Shown: positions 7,275-17,201, numbered from the stretch's first letter. The stretch: DNA of 64,000 nt from Gemmiger formicilis (GCF_016900095.1 NZ_JACJJP010000006.1:1-64000); one strand, 5' to 3'. The notes: generated from the letters alone by a model not told the origin. Program-made: numbers and translations.

Positions 7275-8092
7275 GACTCCTTGAGTTCGGCGGGTGTTTT
7301 TTTGTTTGCGGAACCGGACGGCAGCCGATCCAGCGCGACAAAACCATCAACGACAACTACTACCTGCTGACACTGGCAGCATTGGCACAGGAAATCCGCA
7401 GCCGGGGCGCACCCACCGAGTGTACGGTGCGGATCGCGGCGGGCCTGCCGCTGACCAGCTATGGCCGGGACAAGCCGAAGTTTCGCAGCTATCTGCTTCG
7501 TCCTTCCCAGCCGGTTCAGTTCCGTTACGAGGGCGTGGAATACAGCATCACCATCTCGGATGTGCAGTTGTTTCCCCAGGGTTTTGCGGCCCTGATGGCC
7601 GAGCCGGACCTGCTGACCGATGAACCGTCGCTGCTGCTCATGGACATCGGCGGCTGGACGGTGGACCTGATGCGGATCGACAATGCCCTGCCGGTAGCGG
7701 AAACGGCACACAGCCTGGAACTGGGGATGATCCGCTGCATCGATGAGATCCGGGAGCGCGTCCGTCAGGAAACCGGACTTTCGCTTACCGATGCTCAGAT
7801 CGAGCAAATCCTGGCAGGCCAGCCCTGCAGCCTGTCGGACGAGGTGCGCAGCATCGTGAACAAACAGGGCCGGCTGTATACCGAGCGATTGTTCTCCGCG
7901 GTCATGGAAGCGGGCTTTGACCTACACGCTATGCCGCTGGTCATGCTGGGCGGTGGGGCCTGCATTGTGAACCGCCACGTCAGCCCCAAAGACGGCCTGT
8001 GCCGCGTGATTCCGCTGCTGGATGACCGGGTGAACGCCATCGGTTTCGAGCGCGCCTTGGGCCGCGTTCAAGGCACGGTGAGCGAGGGGTGA
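7169..8092 (+). CDS. parM: ParM/Alp-type actin-like partition ATPase
   Basis: This 307-aa protein has the actin-fold signatures: phosphate-1 NIGIDHGYYAIKT at the N terminus, phosphate-2 MDIGGWTVDLMRID (about 160-173) and an adenosine-site glycine patch VMLGGGAC (about 258-265). Such proteins form filaments that segregate plasmids or excised conjugative elements. ATG 7169 follows GTGAGG. The next gene starts inside its stop codon (GTGA). An intrinsic-terminator-like hairpin with a T7 run lies inside codons 32-45. It is the first gene of the long + strand conjugative block. Confidence 0.85.
   Translation: MNIGIDHGYYAIKTRHCSFPAGLTAYGSHEPYTRQGLLEFGGCFFVCGTGRQPIQRDKTINDNYYLLTLAALAQEIRSRGAPTECTVRIAAGLPLTSYGRDKPKFRSYLLRPSQPVQFRYEGVEYSITISDVQLFPQGFAALMAEPDLLTDEPSLLLMDIGGWTVDLMRIDNALPVAETAHSLELGMIRCIDEIRERVRQETGLSLTDAQIEQILAGQPCSLSDEVRSIVNKQGRLYTERLFSAVMEAGFDLHAMPLVMLGGGACIVNRHVSPKDGLCRVIPLLDDRVNAIGFERALGRVQGTVSEG
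7263..7304 (+). terminator. Terminator-like hairpin inside parM
   Basis: ACACCCGCC (7263-7271) pairs perfectly with GGCGGGTGT (7289-7297) and the 3' arm runs into T7. The structure lies within the coding sequence near its 5' end. The repeat breakpoint in copy A falls just after the 5' arm. Confidence 0.55.
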
Positions 8093-8367
8093 AGCGTCCG
8101 CAATACGTTTTCAGGCCGCAGCTGAGCATCCCGGATCACCGAAAAGCGTGGGCTTATCTTCAGCAGATGCCAGCAAATCAACGCAAGGATTTTCTAGTCA
8201 GGGCGATCCTAGCTGAAGAACAGCGGGAAGCATTCAAGCAGATGCTGCGGGAAGTGATCCGGGAAGAACTTGCGCATGGAGTTGTGATCCAGGAGCCTGC
8301 AAAACCTACTGCGGAGAAAGAGGTACCCAAACAAACGCTGGATTTTTTGGCGTCCCTCTGCGACTGA
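8089..8367 (+). CDS. Small ParR-like partner of ParM
   Basis: This 92-aa protein starts at GTG 8089, overlapping the parM stop by 4 bp, so translation is probably coupled. It is charged and helical (LVRAILAEEQREAFKQMLRE), as expected of a small ribbon-helix-helix centromere-binding adaptor. No residue-level motif proves this; the ParR role is inferred from size, position and overlap with parM. Confidence 0.55.
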   Translation: MKRPQYVFRPQLSIPDHRKAWAYLQQMPANQRKDFLVRAILAEEQREAFKQMLREVIREELAHGVVIQEPAKPTAEKEVPKQTLDFLASLCD

Positions 8368-8512
8368 CCGCTCAATCTCCATTGTTGCTTATGATGTGTT
8401 TTGGACACCGTATTCGATGTATTATCGTTGGTTTTAGTGAATAGCTTTCTGCTTGCGTTTGCAGTATGCTTTGCTTAGCCCAAGAGGAAAAGCACAAGAA
8501 AGGAGCCATAGC

Positions 8513-9061
8513 ATGAGCAAATTAACGGTAACACTTCCGGATGATCTGCACGCACAGATCCGGCAGGAACTGGAAGAAAAGGGCATCACCACCGGCCAGT
8601 TCATCGAGATGGTGGTCACGAAATACTTTACGAAAGACAAGAAAGGAGAAAACGATATGGCAACCAGAACCATCGCATTCCAGGTATCCGAAGAACTCTA
8701 CCAGCGTATCAAAGACTACCTCAAGCACTATGAGGAAACCTACGGACGGAAGCTGAGCCAGAAAGACTTCATGATCCAGCTTATCGAGGCCGAACTCGAT
8801 GCTGTTAACGAGGAAGCCGAGGCGGCAGCCGCGCAGGAGCAGGACCCCAGCGCGGAGATACACGACACCGTGGGCGATGAACCTGCGGAAGATCCGGCAG
8901 AGTCGGACGATGAAGAGGAACCGGGCCTTGATCAGGAGAACAACGACCCTGATGAGGACAGTGACACCGGCGAGGGGACTTACACCGAGGACGATTCCGA
9001 TGAAGCCACGGATGGCGAATCGGAATACGGCGAAAGCGGTGATGCCTACACAGAAGAATAA
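8513..9061 (+). CDS. Tandem ribbon-helix-helix-like protein with acidic tail
   Basis: This 182-aa protein has two short N-terminal modules: MSKLTVTLPDDLHAQIRQEL (1-48, RHH-like) and MATRTIAFQVSEELYQRIKD (49-100), then a tail of about 70 residues made largely of Asp, Glu, Ser and Gly. ATG 8513 has AAAGGAG upstream. The second module begins with an in-frame ATG at 8657 that has its own AAAGGAG 8 nt before it, so a separate 134-aa product is likely. The role is unknown; DNA binding by the first module is plausible. Confidence 0.6.
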   Translation: MSKLTVTLPDDLHAQIRQELEEKGITTGQFIEMVVTKYFTKDKKGENDMATRTIAFQVSEELYQRIKDYLKHYEETYGRKLSQKDFMIQLIEAELDAVNEEAEAAAAQEQDPSAEIHDTVGDEPAEDPAESDDEEEPGLDQENNDPDEDSDTGEGTYTEDDSDEATDGESEYGESGDAYTEE

Positions 9062-9073
9062 CCATAACAGCCA

Positions 9074-9106
9074 GCCCCGCAGGTCAACAGCCTGCGGGGC
9101 ATTTTT
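9074..9106 (+). terminator. Intrinsic terminator
   Basis: GCCCCGCAGG and CCTGCGGGGC form a perfect 10-bp stem, loop TCAACAG, followed by ATTTTT. It separates the RHH-like gene from the methyltransferase. Confidence 0.8.
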
Positions 9107-9178
9107 CATATCTCTATGAAAGGGGGAATGCCTTTGCTTGTGCCCTGAATAACAACACCATCGATCAGAAAGGAGCGG

Positions 9179-10237
9179 ATGCGAAAGACCATTCACTATA
9201 TCGATATGTTCGCTGGCATGGGCGGCTTCCGGGAGGGGCTGACCAGGGCCGGCAATTTCATTTGCATGGGACACTGCGAGATCGACAAATACGCTGACCG
9301 CAGCTACTGTGCCCTGTTTGACACGGAGGGAGAGTGGTCCATTGCCGATGCCCGAAAAGCAGATCCCGAAACAATGCCTGACTTCGAACTGCTCTGCGGA
9401 GGATTTCCTTGCCAGGCTTTCAGCCTTGCCGGCAATCGACGAGGGTTTGGAGATCCCCGCGGGACTCTCTTCTTCGAACTGGCCCGACTGGCTGAAGCCC
9501 GGAAGCCTCGCTATCTGCTGTTTGAAAACGTACCCGGCCTGCTTTCTCATGACGGCGGACGGACGTTTGCGACGATCCTCCATACGCTGGACAGACTGGG
9601 GTATGGTGTGGAATGGCAGGTGCTTAACAGCAAAGATTTCGGCGTTCCCCAGTCCCGCCGCAGGGTGTACCTTGTCGGATATCTTGATGCTCGATGTAGA
9701 GGAAAAATACTTCCTTTCACCACAGCAGCAGGAAATGCTCTTGCACAAGTTCGACCAGGTACCCAGGAAGAACGAATCTATTCCCTCAACGAAGTAAGCC
9801 GTATCCTGGCTGCACAAGCGGGTAGCTTCGGAGGTCGTACCATTGGTGTGCCCGTCAAGGAGGAAATCTGGAAAGGCCGCAAAATTGCCCACACCCTCAC
9901 CACTGGATCAACACAAGGGACACCATGCTTTATCGACATGAACCGTGAGACGGAAATCACCGAGATTGCCAGATGCCTGACGGCAAAACAGACTGGAGGG
10001 ATTCACAATCACAAGAGGGAGGCCTCCGGCGTTCTGTACAATGGCCGCATCCGCCGCCTGACACCACGGGAGTGCCTGCGTCTGCAGGGCTGGACGGATG
10101 ACCGCATCGACAAGGTGCTGGCTATTCAAAGCGACAACCAGGTCTACAAACAAGCCGGAAATGGCGTGACGGTCAATGTGGTGGAAGCCATCGGGCGGCG
10201 GATGATCGAATTGGAAAGCCAGATTGCACAGAGATAA
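9179..10237 (+). CDS. DNA (cytosine-5-)-methyltransferase
   Basis: This 352-aa C5 methyltransferase transfers the methyl of SAM to cytosine in a specific site. Motifs in order: I DMFAGMGGFREG (9-20), IV GGFPCQAFS with catalytic C78, VI FENVPG (about 113-118), VIII QSRRR (about 158-162), a variable target-recognition region (about 190-290), IX LTPRECLRLQGW and X QAGNGVTVNVV. There is no cognate endonuclease nearby, so it is an orphan enzyme, probably protecting the element from restriction on transfer. ATG 9179 follows AAAGGAG. Confidence 0.93.
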   Translation: MRKTIHYIDMFAGMGGFREGLTRAGNFICMGHCEIDKYADRSYCALFDTEGEWSIADARKADPETMPDFELLCGGFPCQAFSLAGNRRGFGDPRGTLFFELARLAEARKPRYLLFENVPGLLSHDGGRTFATILHTLDRLGYGVEWQVLNSKDFGVPQSRRRVYLVGYLDARCRGKILPFTTAAGNALAQVRPGTQEERIYSLNEVSRILAAQAGSFGGRTIGVPVKEEIWKGRKIAHTLTTGSTQGTPCFIDMNRETEITEIARCLTAKQTGGIHNHKREASGVLYNGRIRRLTPRECLRLQGWTDDRIDKVLAIQSDNQVYKQAGNGVTVNVVEAIGRRMIELESQIAQR

Positions 10238-10294
10238 TGAAAGGAGAGAATGGTATCAGAGAAACTACAGGTAATCGAAACACCAATTTTGAGG

Positions 10295-10331
10295 AAAGCC
10301 CTCTTGCAGAAAATGCAAGGAGGCTTTTTGT
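10295..10331 (+). terminator. Intrinsic terminator between methyltransferase and adhesin
   Basis: AAAGCC and CTTGCA pair with TGCAAG and GGCTTT around GAAAA, followed by TTTTTGTTTT. The stem has a small internal mismatch. Confidence 0.7.
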
Positions 10332-10355
10332 TTTCCATAAACTGGGAGGTTGGAT

Positions 10356-13300
10356 ATGAACCATAAAAAATGGATTCGCCTGGTCTGCACAGTATTGGCA
10401 CTGCTGCTTTTCGTTACGGGAAGCGGTGTGAGCTTTGCTATGGCAGAACAGCCGGATAAGGAAACAGTGCTGACCGAAGAACAGGCCGCCACACCCGAAA
10501 CCGCTGAATCCGCAAGACTGAGCCTGACCGTTCTGGACTCGGACTACTCCGGCTCTGAAAACGGCAATATCGATGAGAGCCTGTTCAACACGGAAACCGA
10601 TCATGCTGAGATTGCAGCCGGTAAGATCGTTCCACTTCTGCTGCAGGTGGATGGACCTGCTCAGGGCAGCAGCGTGACAGTCAAGTTGGATAAGTCGGCC
10701 CAATTTTGTGATCCCCGCGGTCAGGAACTGTCTGGACAGGAATGGAAGCGCACGTTCCAGCAGGAAAGCCAGTCCGCCTGGATGCTGTATGTGACGTCAG
10801 GTGCTGACTTTACGGTAACGGCTATCTACGAGGATCAGTCCGGCAACCGTGTGACCCGGGCCGCAGACATTGCGAGGAAGGCGGCCCCGACACTGTTCCG
10901 GGCTGCCCAGGCGAGATCCACCACGCAGTACCACATTACCGATGTGTCCAAAGTGGGCGGTGAGTGGCTGATTACCTTTGAAGGTGAAAACGAAAGCTAC
11001 TGTATGGACGAAGGATTGAGTGGCCGTCCCACATCGAGCGTGTACTGGACCTATTACGGTACAACAGACCTGCTGGACAAAGCAGCGGCAGCCGGCTGCA
11101 CCAGCAAACTGGATGTACAGAGATACGTCTGGGCACATCGGGGAGAGGCAAGCGATTCCGGCAGTGCGTATGTCTATGCGGCTTCGGAACCGGGCTGGCA
11201 AAATGTAGTGACGCGGTATGCCCCGCCGGATCTGCCGACAGAACCGGGAGAACCTGAAGAACCGGAACAGCCGGAAGAATACTATGCCAGCTGGGAAGCC
11301 CCCTCTCAGTCTGCCGGCGGCAGCTTTGATATGAAGTTCACCGTGAATACGGACAAAGTCGGTCTGGATACGGGTGAGAAAGTGGACGGTGCCAAAATTA
11401 CCATTACCCCGACAAAGACAAGCGGCAGTGTTGACGGCGGCAGCTGGCAGATGAGTCCTGCTGGGGCGCAGACTATTACCACTTCCGGTCACACAAACGA
11501 TGACAGCTATCAGAACAACGGTGGCGATGGCACGGTAACCTGGTCGGTGCATTATGAGGTCAGCAAGACCAGCACTAGTACACTCAGCGGCCAGGTTGGG
11601 CCCTTCGGCAGCCAGGATGAAGCAGATGCAGCGGCAGAAGAAGCCAAGAACGCAGCAGTCTCGCAGCTGCAGAACGAGGCGCAAGGCATGGTGGATGCAG
11701 CTATTGCAGCCGCCCGTGCTGAGCTGGCGTCGATTCGTTTCTCCTACGATGAAGTGGAAATCCCGTATGGTTTCGAGGAATTCAATGGCAGTCTTGGCAG
11801 CCACCAGACCATCACCGTGCCTGCTGACAGTTCCAACGACTACATTATGAAGAACGATGAGTGGTCACTTCAGATCAACTTGAAAAAGGTGGACAGCGAA
11901 ACTGGCCAACAGATTGCTGCCGATGCCGCTTACAAGGTCTATGAATGGGACACCGTGACACAGAAGTATATCCCGTATGGTGGGTACAATCAGTACACGG
12001 TTATTCGCAATGAGGATGGAACCTACTCTGTGGCAAACGGATCAGCGTATGCTTCCGGTGACCCAATCAAAAGCCGGACAATGTATTACACGCAGCGCAA
12101 TGAAGGACGATTCCTTATCGTGGAAACTCGTGCGCCCTCCGGATATTATGGCGATTGGACTGATGCGAAACATCCCGGTACTGCAGGCACCCCCTTGGGT
12201 AAGCGTGCGTATTCCATTGTCATCACGCAGGACAATGACGGCAGTGTGATCTGGTTGGACAATGAAGATTACAATGCCGACATCGCCTTCGAATACACTG
12301 GCGGCACAAAATTGCTGACCTCCGGCGGTGTGGAAACCACTGTGACGATCAGCGATGAAAAGAAGGATGCCACCCGTGTCTATAAGACCGACAGCACCGG
12401 CCTCGCAAACAACGAGGACAGCTACACGATGACTCCGAAGGATGGCAACTTCCAGAATGATCGCGTTTTGGGCGAGATTATTCTGACGAAATCAGATCTG
12501 GATCAGCTGCGACAGAATACACCCCGCAGTGCCAGCAGCTCTGCAGTATCCGGTACCGCACCTCACGGTGAAGCCAGCATCGAAGGGGCCGTGTACGATC
12601 TTTACGCGGCTGCGGATATTCTCCATCCAGACGGTGTGACCGGGGTGGTTGATTACAGCAAGATTGTGGACAGTAGTGGTAAGCCTATCTGGCATACCAC
12701 TGTGCGTACCAATAGTGGCTGGGATGAGAGTTATCTTCCCATTCTTGCCAAAGACCATCTGGTGGCCAGCGCCGAGATCAAGGATGGGAAGCTGGTGTTC
12801 GGAAACCTTTATCTTGGTCGGTATTATCTGGTTGAACGCGCTACTGGTATTGTCCTGCCGGTGGATACCAACAGCAAGTTCTACATCACCGGACAGTACC
12901 CGGAACTGAACCGTGAGCTGGAGCCGACCGGCCAGTATTCTCCCCTGGAACAGTCCGATGGTGAGTATACCGACTATATCTATAAGAATCTATATTCCGC
13001 TGTGGCAGAGGGTCGTGCGCTGGACGGCAGCAAAACCTACGATGGCTACTACCTGAGCTACGCCGAAGGGTACCTCTGCGATGAGGTCAATCACTATCAG
13101 ACCCTGTCCTATGGTGATGAGTCCGGGTATGTGATCCGTGAGAGTGAGCACAGCCTGGATGCAGTGCTGAAGGGCGGTTTTGAGCTGCGCAAGCTGGTGA
13201 GCACCACCGGTCCGGGCAGCCCCGCTCCCAAACTGGAAGGCGCGGGCTTCACCATTTACCGCATCCCTGATCTGAGCAAGGCAGATCAGTTTACCCGCAA

Positions 13301-15728
13301 CCCGGACGGTAGCTACAACATCCAGAGCGTGCTGGACGCCTACCGCAAGGACAATTACGATAACGAAACCCTCAAATATGATTTCAGTCAGGAGAGTCAA
13401 GCCGTAGCGCGGATGTTTGAGAGCGACACCGATCTGGTGTATGTCTACAATGCGACTCTGACAGAAGCAGGCGACAATGCCAACGGGAGCGGTCTCGGCT
13501 GGGTGCCCACCGGCACGACCAATGAGTACCGTCTCGAAGAGATCTTTACCAACGAGGAAGGTGTGTTCCGAGTGACTGGTCTTCCCTATGGGCAGTATCT
13601 TGTCGTGGAGTCCACCATCCCGAAAGATGTGTTCCAATGCGATCCCTTTGGCTTTACGGTGGACAGCACTACTCCGCAGAGCGTCATGTGCCAGCCCAAC
13701 GGAAGTGCGACCGAACCCAGCAACAGTTACCTGACTTATAACATCCTCGATGAGGAAATGGAAGGTTATCTGAAACTGATCAAGGTGGATGCCGAAACCG
13801 GCAAGGCAGTCAAACTGGCCAACACCTCTTTCGCCATCTATATGCTGCATGAGGATGGAACCAAAGAGCGCCTGTCCATGGTCGATCCCAGCAGCGGTGA
13901 TCCAACCGAGAAAACCAACGTGTTCTATACCGACAGCGAGGGCCGCATGAAAACCCCCGAAAAACTGCCCCTGGGCCGATATGAGGTCGTGGAGTTGGAA
14001 GGCCCCAACGGCTTCTTCAACGATGAGCAGTATTCGGTGGAGTTTGAGATCTCTTCCGACTCGGCGTGGGAAGTGATTGGTAATGCTGTCAACGACATGG
14101 ATGAGTATATCCTTACCCAGGAGTACATCAACCATGAGACCTTGGGCCGGTTGACCATCCGCAAAACGGGCCCTGTTCTGACCGGCTGGGAAGAAGAAAA
14201 CAGTGACCTGATCGATCCGCAGTATAGCGGAGAGGCGTGGCCCGGCCACTTCGTTTACGAGGATCGGCCCATTCCGTATGCCGAGTACACCATCACAGCC
14301 AATGAGGACATTTACACCCAGGATCATCAGGTCGACGCCGATGGCAACCGGACCCTTTGGTATGCCAAAGGCGATGTCGTTGCTGTTGTACAGACGGGCG
14401 ACGGTACCAGCGATATCGTTACATTCGCACCCGGCCGCACCAATTCCACCTATGATTTCCTCTCGATTATCCACGATGGAACCGTAGGCGAAGTGACAGT
14501 GACGCTGCCTCTTGGCAGTTACCACATTGAGGAAACCAGTGCTCCATATGGTTATGTTGGCACCAAGCAGAGCTACGATGTGGTATTTTCCTGGGATGTC
14601 CAAACCAACAGTGTAGTTATGGCTCAAAGCATTACCTCTACCGATGAGGAAGGCAATGCATCCACGGATACCTTTGAGGTTGTCAACGCGGATGAGGCCA
14701 CCGCCGAACAGGCAGAGGCTCAGGTCCTCAAATTCTACAACGAGAGGGTCAAAACTGAGTTCACCGTCTGCAAGCGGGACGTCAAAACGGATGCGCTGGT
14801 TGCCGGTGCTGTCTACAACCTGTATACGGTGGATGATATCTACAATGGCTCTGGCGAGCTGCTGTTCCATGCAGGGGATCTGATCGCAACCTCGGCTCCT
14901 ACCGACTCCGAAGGGCGCACCACGTTCACCTGTGATCTGCCGCTGCGGGGGCTCTACTATGGCATGAGCAACGTACAGATCCCCGAAAACACCACCGCAA
15001 ACAGTGGACGCTATCTGCTTCGTGAGCTGCGCGCACCGGAAGGATACTACCTCGACGCACCCGACCAGGAGCTGGCCTTCATCTATGCAGGCAGCAGCAT
15101 GCCCGTGGTAAAACTTGAGCAGACCTTCAAGAACGACGCCACTTCCTTCTTCATCAGCAAACAGAAGCTGACTGGAGATGAGGAGTTGCCCGGGGCAACA
15201 CTTACCATCCAGGACGAGGACGGTACTGTTGTGCGCCAGTGGGTCAGCGGCGACAAGCCCACCGAAATCCGCGGACTGAAATTTGATACGGTTTACACTC
15301 TGGTGGAGACCGCCGCGCCCAACGGATACGAGGTTGCAGAGTCCATCAAATTCAAATTGCAACAGCGCAAGGATGAAAACGGCGATCTTCTCAATGAGAA
15401 CGATGTGTATATCTGCACTGGCCGCGACTGGCTCATTTTCGATCATTGGACATTGATGGCGGACGGCATGGTGGTGATGCGCGATGCACCCACTCCTGAG
15501 ACTCCTCCCACACCGAATAATCCGGCTCCGACTCCAACTCCGGAACAGCCGGTCAGTACTCCTGCCCCCACACCGGCACCGTCTGTCCCTGTCCTTCCTC
15601 AGACCGGTGATATTCCGTGGCTTCCGGCTGTCCTGTTCGGAACAGGGGTGGCGGCAGCCATGGGCTTGGGACTGACTCGGAAGAAGAAACACACTGGAGG
15701 ACAAGACAGCCAGAGTAAAGAAAAATGA
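10356..15728 (+). CDS. Giant LPQTG cell-wall adhesin with thioester and Cna_B/SpaA repeats
   Basis: This 1790-aa surface protein has a signal peptide (KKWIRLVCTVLALLLF, cleavage near A30), then a thioester-like domain with C216 in ESYCMDEG and Q255 in VQRYVWAHRG, which would form an internal Cys-Gln thioester for covalent host attachment. A long run of Cna_B/SpaA-type beta domains follows; repeated K-V-D-x-E-T-G and Y-x-V-x-E-x-x-A-P-x-G-Y patterns are visible. It ends with a Pro-Thr linker, LPQTG, a hydrophobic segment and a KKK tail. ATG 10356 is placed 6 nt after GGGAGG. The next gene is a sortase overlapping its stop. It probably promotes mating contact or host adhesion. Confidence 0.93.
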   Translation: MNHKKWIRLVCTVLALLLFVTGSGVSFAMAEQPDKETVLTEEQAATPETAESARLSLTVLDSDYSGSENGNIDESLFNTETDHAEIAAGKIVPLLLQVDGPAQGSSVTVKLDKSAQFCDPRGQELSGQEWKRTFQQESQSAWMLYVTSGADFTVTAIYEDQSGNRVTRAADIARKAAPTLFRAAQARSTTQYHITDVSKVGGEWLITFEGENESYCMDEGLSGRPTSSVYWTYYGTTDLLDKAAAAGCTSKLDVQRYVWAHRGEASDSGSAYVYAASEPGWQNVVTRYAPPDLPTEPGEPEEPEQPEEYYASWEAPSQSAGGSFDMKFTVNTDKVGLDTGEKVDGAKITITPTKTSGSVDGGSWQMSPAGAQTITTSGHTNDDSYQNNGGDGTVTWSVHYEVSKTSTSTLSGQVGPFGSQDEADAAAEEAKNAAVSQLQNEAQGMVDAAIAAARAELASIRFSYDEVEIPYGFEEFNGSLGSHQTITVPADSSNDYIMKNDEWSLQINLKKVDSETGQQIAADAAYKVYEWDTVTQKYIPYGGYNQYTVIRNEDGTYSVANGSAYASGDPIKSRTMYYTQRNEGRFLIVETRAPSGYYGDWTDAKHPGTAGTPLGKRAYSIVITQDNDGSVIWLDNEDYNADIAFEYTGGTKLLTSGGVETTVTISDEKKDATRVYKTDSTGLANNEDSYTMTPKDGNFQNDRVLGEIILTKSDLDQLRQNTPRSASSSAVSGTAPHGEASIEGAVYDLYAAADILHPDGVTGVVDYSKIVDSSGKPIWHTTVRTNSGWDESYLPILAKDHLVASAEIKDGKLVFGNLYLGRYYLVERATGIVLPVDTNSKFYITGQYPELNRELEPTGQYSPLEQSDGEYTDYIYKNLYSAVAEGRALDGSKTYDGYYLSYAEGYLCDEVNHYQTLSYGDESGYVIRESEHSLDAVLKGGFELRKLVSTTGPGSPAPKLEGAGFTIYRIPDLSKADQFTRNPDGSYNIQSVLDAYRKDNYDNETLKYDFSQESQAVARMFESDTDLVYVYNATLTEAGDNANGSGLGWVPTGTTNEYRLEEIFTNEEGVFRVTGLPYGQYLVVESTIPKDVFQCDPFGFTVDSTTPQSVMCQPNGSATEPSNSYLTYNILDEEMEGYLKLIKVDAETGKAVKLANTSFAIYMLHEDGTKERLSMVDPSSGDPTEKTNVFYTDSEGRMKTPEKLPLGRYEVVELEGPNGFFNDEQYSVEFEISSDSAWEVIGNAVNDMDEYILTQEYINHETLGRLTIRKTGPVLTGWEEENSDLIDPQYSGEAWPGHFVYEDRPIPYAEYTITANEDIYTQDHQVDADGNRTLWYAKGDVVAVVQTGDGTSDIVTFAPGRTNSTYDFLSIIHDGTVGEVTVTLPLGSYHIEETSAPYGYVGTKQSYDVVFSWDVQTNSVVMAQSITSTDEEGNASTDTFEVVNADEATAEQAEAQVLKFYNERVKTEFTVCKRDVKTDALVAGAVYNLYTVDDIYNGSGELLFHAGDLIATSAPTDSEGRTTFTCDLPLRGLYYGMSNVQIPENTTANSGRYLLRELRAPEGYYLDAPDQELAFIYAGSSMPVVKLEQTFKNDATSFFISKQKLTGDEELPGATLTIQDEDGTVVRQWVSGDKPTEIRGLKFDTVYTLVETAAPNGYEVAESIKFKLQQRKDENGDLLNENDVYICTGRDWLIFDHWTLMADGMVVMRDAPTPETPPTPNNPAPTPTPEQPVSTPAPTPAPSVPVLPQTGDIPWLPAVLFGTGVAAAMGLGLTRKKKHTGGQDSQSKEK

Positions 15729-16453
15729 TGCACCGCTTTGTAAAGGGGCTCCTGCTTGGAATCCTTTTCATCTGCAGCATAGGATTGCTCTGGTTTCTGG
15801 TAATCCAGCCGTTTCTGACGCAGAAAGATGCAGAGGATCTGAAAGCCCAATACATTGTCACTGCGCCGCAGGCTGAATCTGCAGAGAGTGAACAGGATGG
15901 CGGGGAAAAGCACCAATTGGATTTTGCATCCTTGCGTTCTCGCTATCCGGATGTTCATGCATGGCTTACCATTCCCGGAACCTGTGTGGACTATCCTGTA
16001 GTGCAAAGCAGTGCAGATGATCCTGAATATTACCTTCGGCGGAATTATGATGGACGGTGGAGAATGGCTGGAAGTCTGTTCTTCCAGTATGACTGTACCC
16101 CCAAAAGCAAGAATGTCGTGATCTTCGGTCACAACATGAATGATGGGACCATGTTTGGTGTGCTGGAAAAACTGGCCGACCAGAAGTTCCGTGAGCAGCA
16201 TTCGACGATTCTCTTGGAAACGGAGGATGGAGTACTGGAATACCAGATCGCATCAGTTTTGACAACCGACCTGTCGAGAATCCCTTTTAACCGGACAGCG
16301 TTTGCAGATGAACAGGATTACCTCGCTTTTGCCGCCACGATGCTGGAAGGAACAGGGTATGAACCGCAAGCAGCGAAACGCCTGCTGACGCTGGTGACTT
16401 GTGCCTACAACTGGGATGGAGCTCGGACAGTCGTTGTCGCTGTAGAGAAATGA
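15725..16453 (+). CDS. srtB: Class B sortase
   Basis: This 242-aa transpeptidase has an N-terminal membrane anchor (residues 8-30) and the catalytic set H136 (IFGHNMNDGTMF), C226 (LTLVTCAY) and R234. It would join the LPQTG protein encoded just upstream to the cell wall, or polymerise it. Its start overlaps the adhesin stop (ATGATG), so the two are co-translated. Class B sortases are usual companions of surface proteins in Clostridia conjugative elements. Confidence 0.92.
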   Translation: MMHRFVKGLLLGILFICSIGLLWFLVIQPFLTQKDAEDLKAQYIVTAPQAESAESEQDGGEKHQLDFASLRSRYPDVHAWLTIPGTCVDYPVVQSSADDPEYYLRRNYDGRWRMAGSLFFQYDCTPKSKNVVIFGHNMNDGTMFGVLEKLADQKFREQHSTILLETEDGVLEYQIASVLTTDLSRIPFNRTAFADEQDYLAFAATMLEGTGYEPQAAKRLLTLVTCAYNWDGARTVVVAVEK

Positions 16454-16486
16454 ATTGCCTGAACGGAGAAAGGATGTGATAGATGG

Positions 16487-17176
16487 TTGAAAGTGCTGAT
16501 CGTTGAGCCGGGGCAGTATCCCCGGGAAGCGGAAATCGAAAAGAGTCTGAAAGCGGAACAGGCGGTGGTCGGGGGACTCATCGAATGTGTGTATCCCTGG
16601 CAGGACAACGCTTGCATAGTCTGCAATGATGAAGGCAAGCTGGAAGGGCTGCCCCTTAACCGAACGCTGGATGACTATGACGTGATCGCCGGGACCTTCT
16701 TTGTGGTTGGGCTCACTGAAGATGATTTCTGCAGTCTGACCGATGAGCAGGTGGAGCGGTACAAAGCCATGTTTTTCAAACCGCAGCTGTTTGTTCCGTA
16801 TCGCGGCGGTCTGATGCAGGTGCCGTATACCAACCCTGATCTTCCGAATACCCCGGAATCCATCAAGCAGGATTTTGCAATCCGGCACAACCTGCCGGAA
16901 TTGAGCTTCTGTGCGGTTGAAGGATTCGACCATGTGATGCTCGTCCAGTACGGGAAAGATGGATATTGGGAGATCGATGCTCCCCCGGAAGGCATCGATG
17001 CCAAGACGTATGCGGAGCGCCTCAACGCCGCAATGGGTGTTACCAAACAGCAACAAACGGCCATGCTGTATGGTCTGACTGTTGGATGGGATATGCTGGC
17101 GCTCCGCTTCCCTGACATTGATGAACAAGGACGCATTACCCGGCCCCGAAAAAACCGGGATAACAAAGAGAGATAA
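16487..17176 (+). CDS. DUF3846-type conjugative element protein
   Basis: This 229-aa protein begins KVLIVEPGQYPREAEIEKSL, the form of the DUF3846 family common in Firmicute conjugative elements. A second half (about 110-229) contains a mixed alpha/beta region ending in a basic tail. No catalytic motif is visible. The start is the TTG at 16487; the nearby ATG 16483 is out of frame and stops at once. The function is unknown. Confidence 0.65.
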   Translation: MKVLIVEPGQYPREAEIEKSLKAEQAVVGGLIECVYPWQDNACIVCNDEGKLEGLPLNRTLDDYDVIAGTFFVVGLTEDDFCSLTDEQVERYKAMFFKPQLFVPYRGGLMQVPYTNPDLPNTPESIKQDFAIRHNLPELSFCAVEGFDHVMLVQYGKDGYWEIDAPPEGIDAKTYAERLNAAMGVTKQQQTAMLYGLTVGWDMLALRFPDIDEQGRITRPRKNRDNKER

Positions 17177-17201
17177 GCCATGACCCAATATGTTTTTAAC
17201 C

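Noticed and set aside
12990-15704. 904-codon antisense frame opposite the adhesin
   Set aside because: Shadow of a long GC-rich coding sequence; no ribosome site and low-complexity translation.
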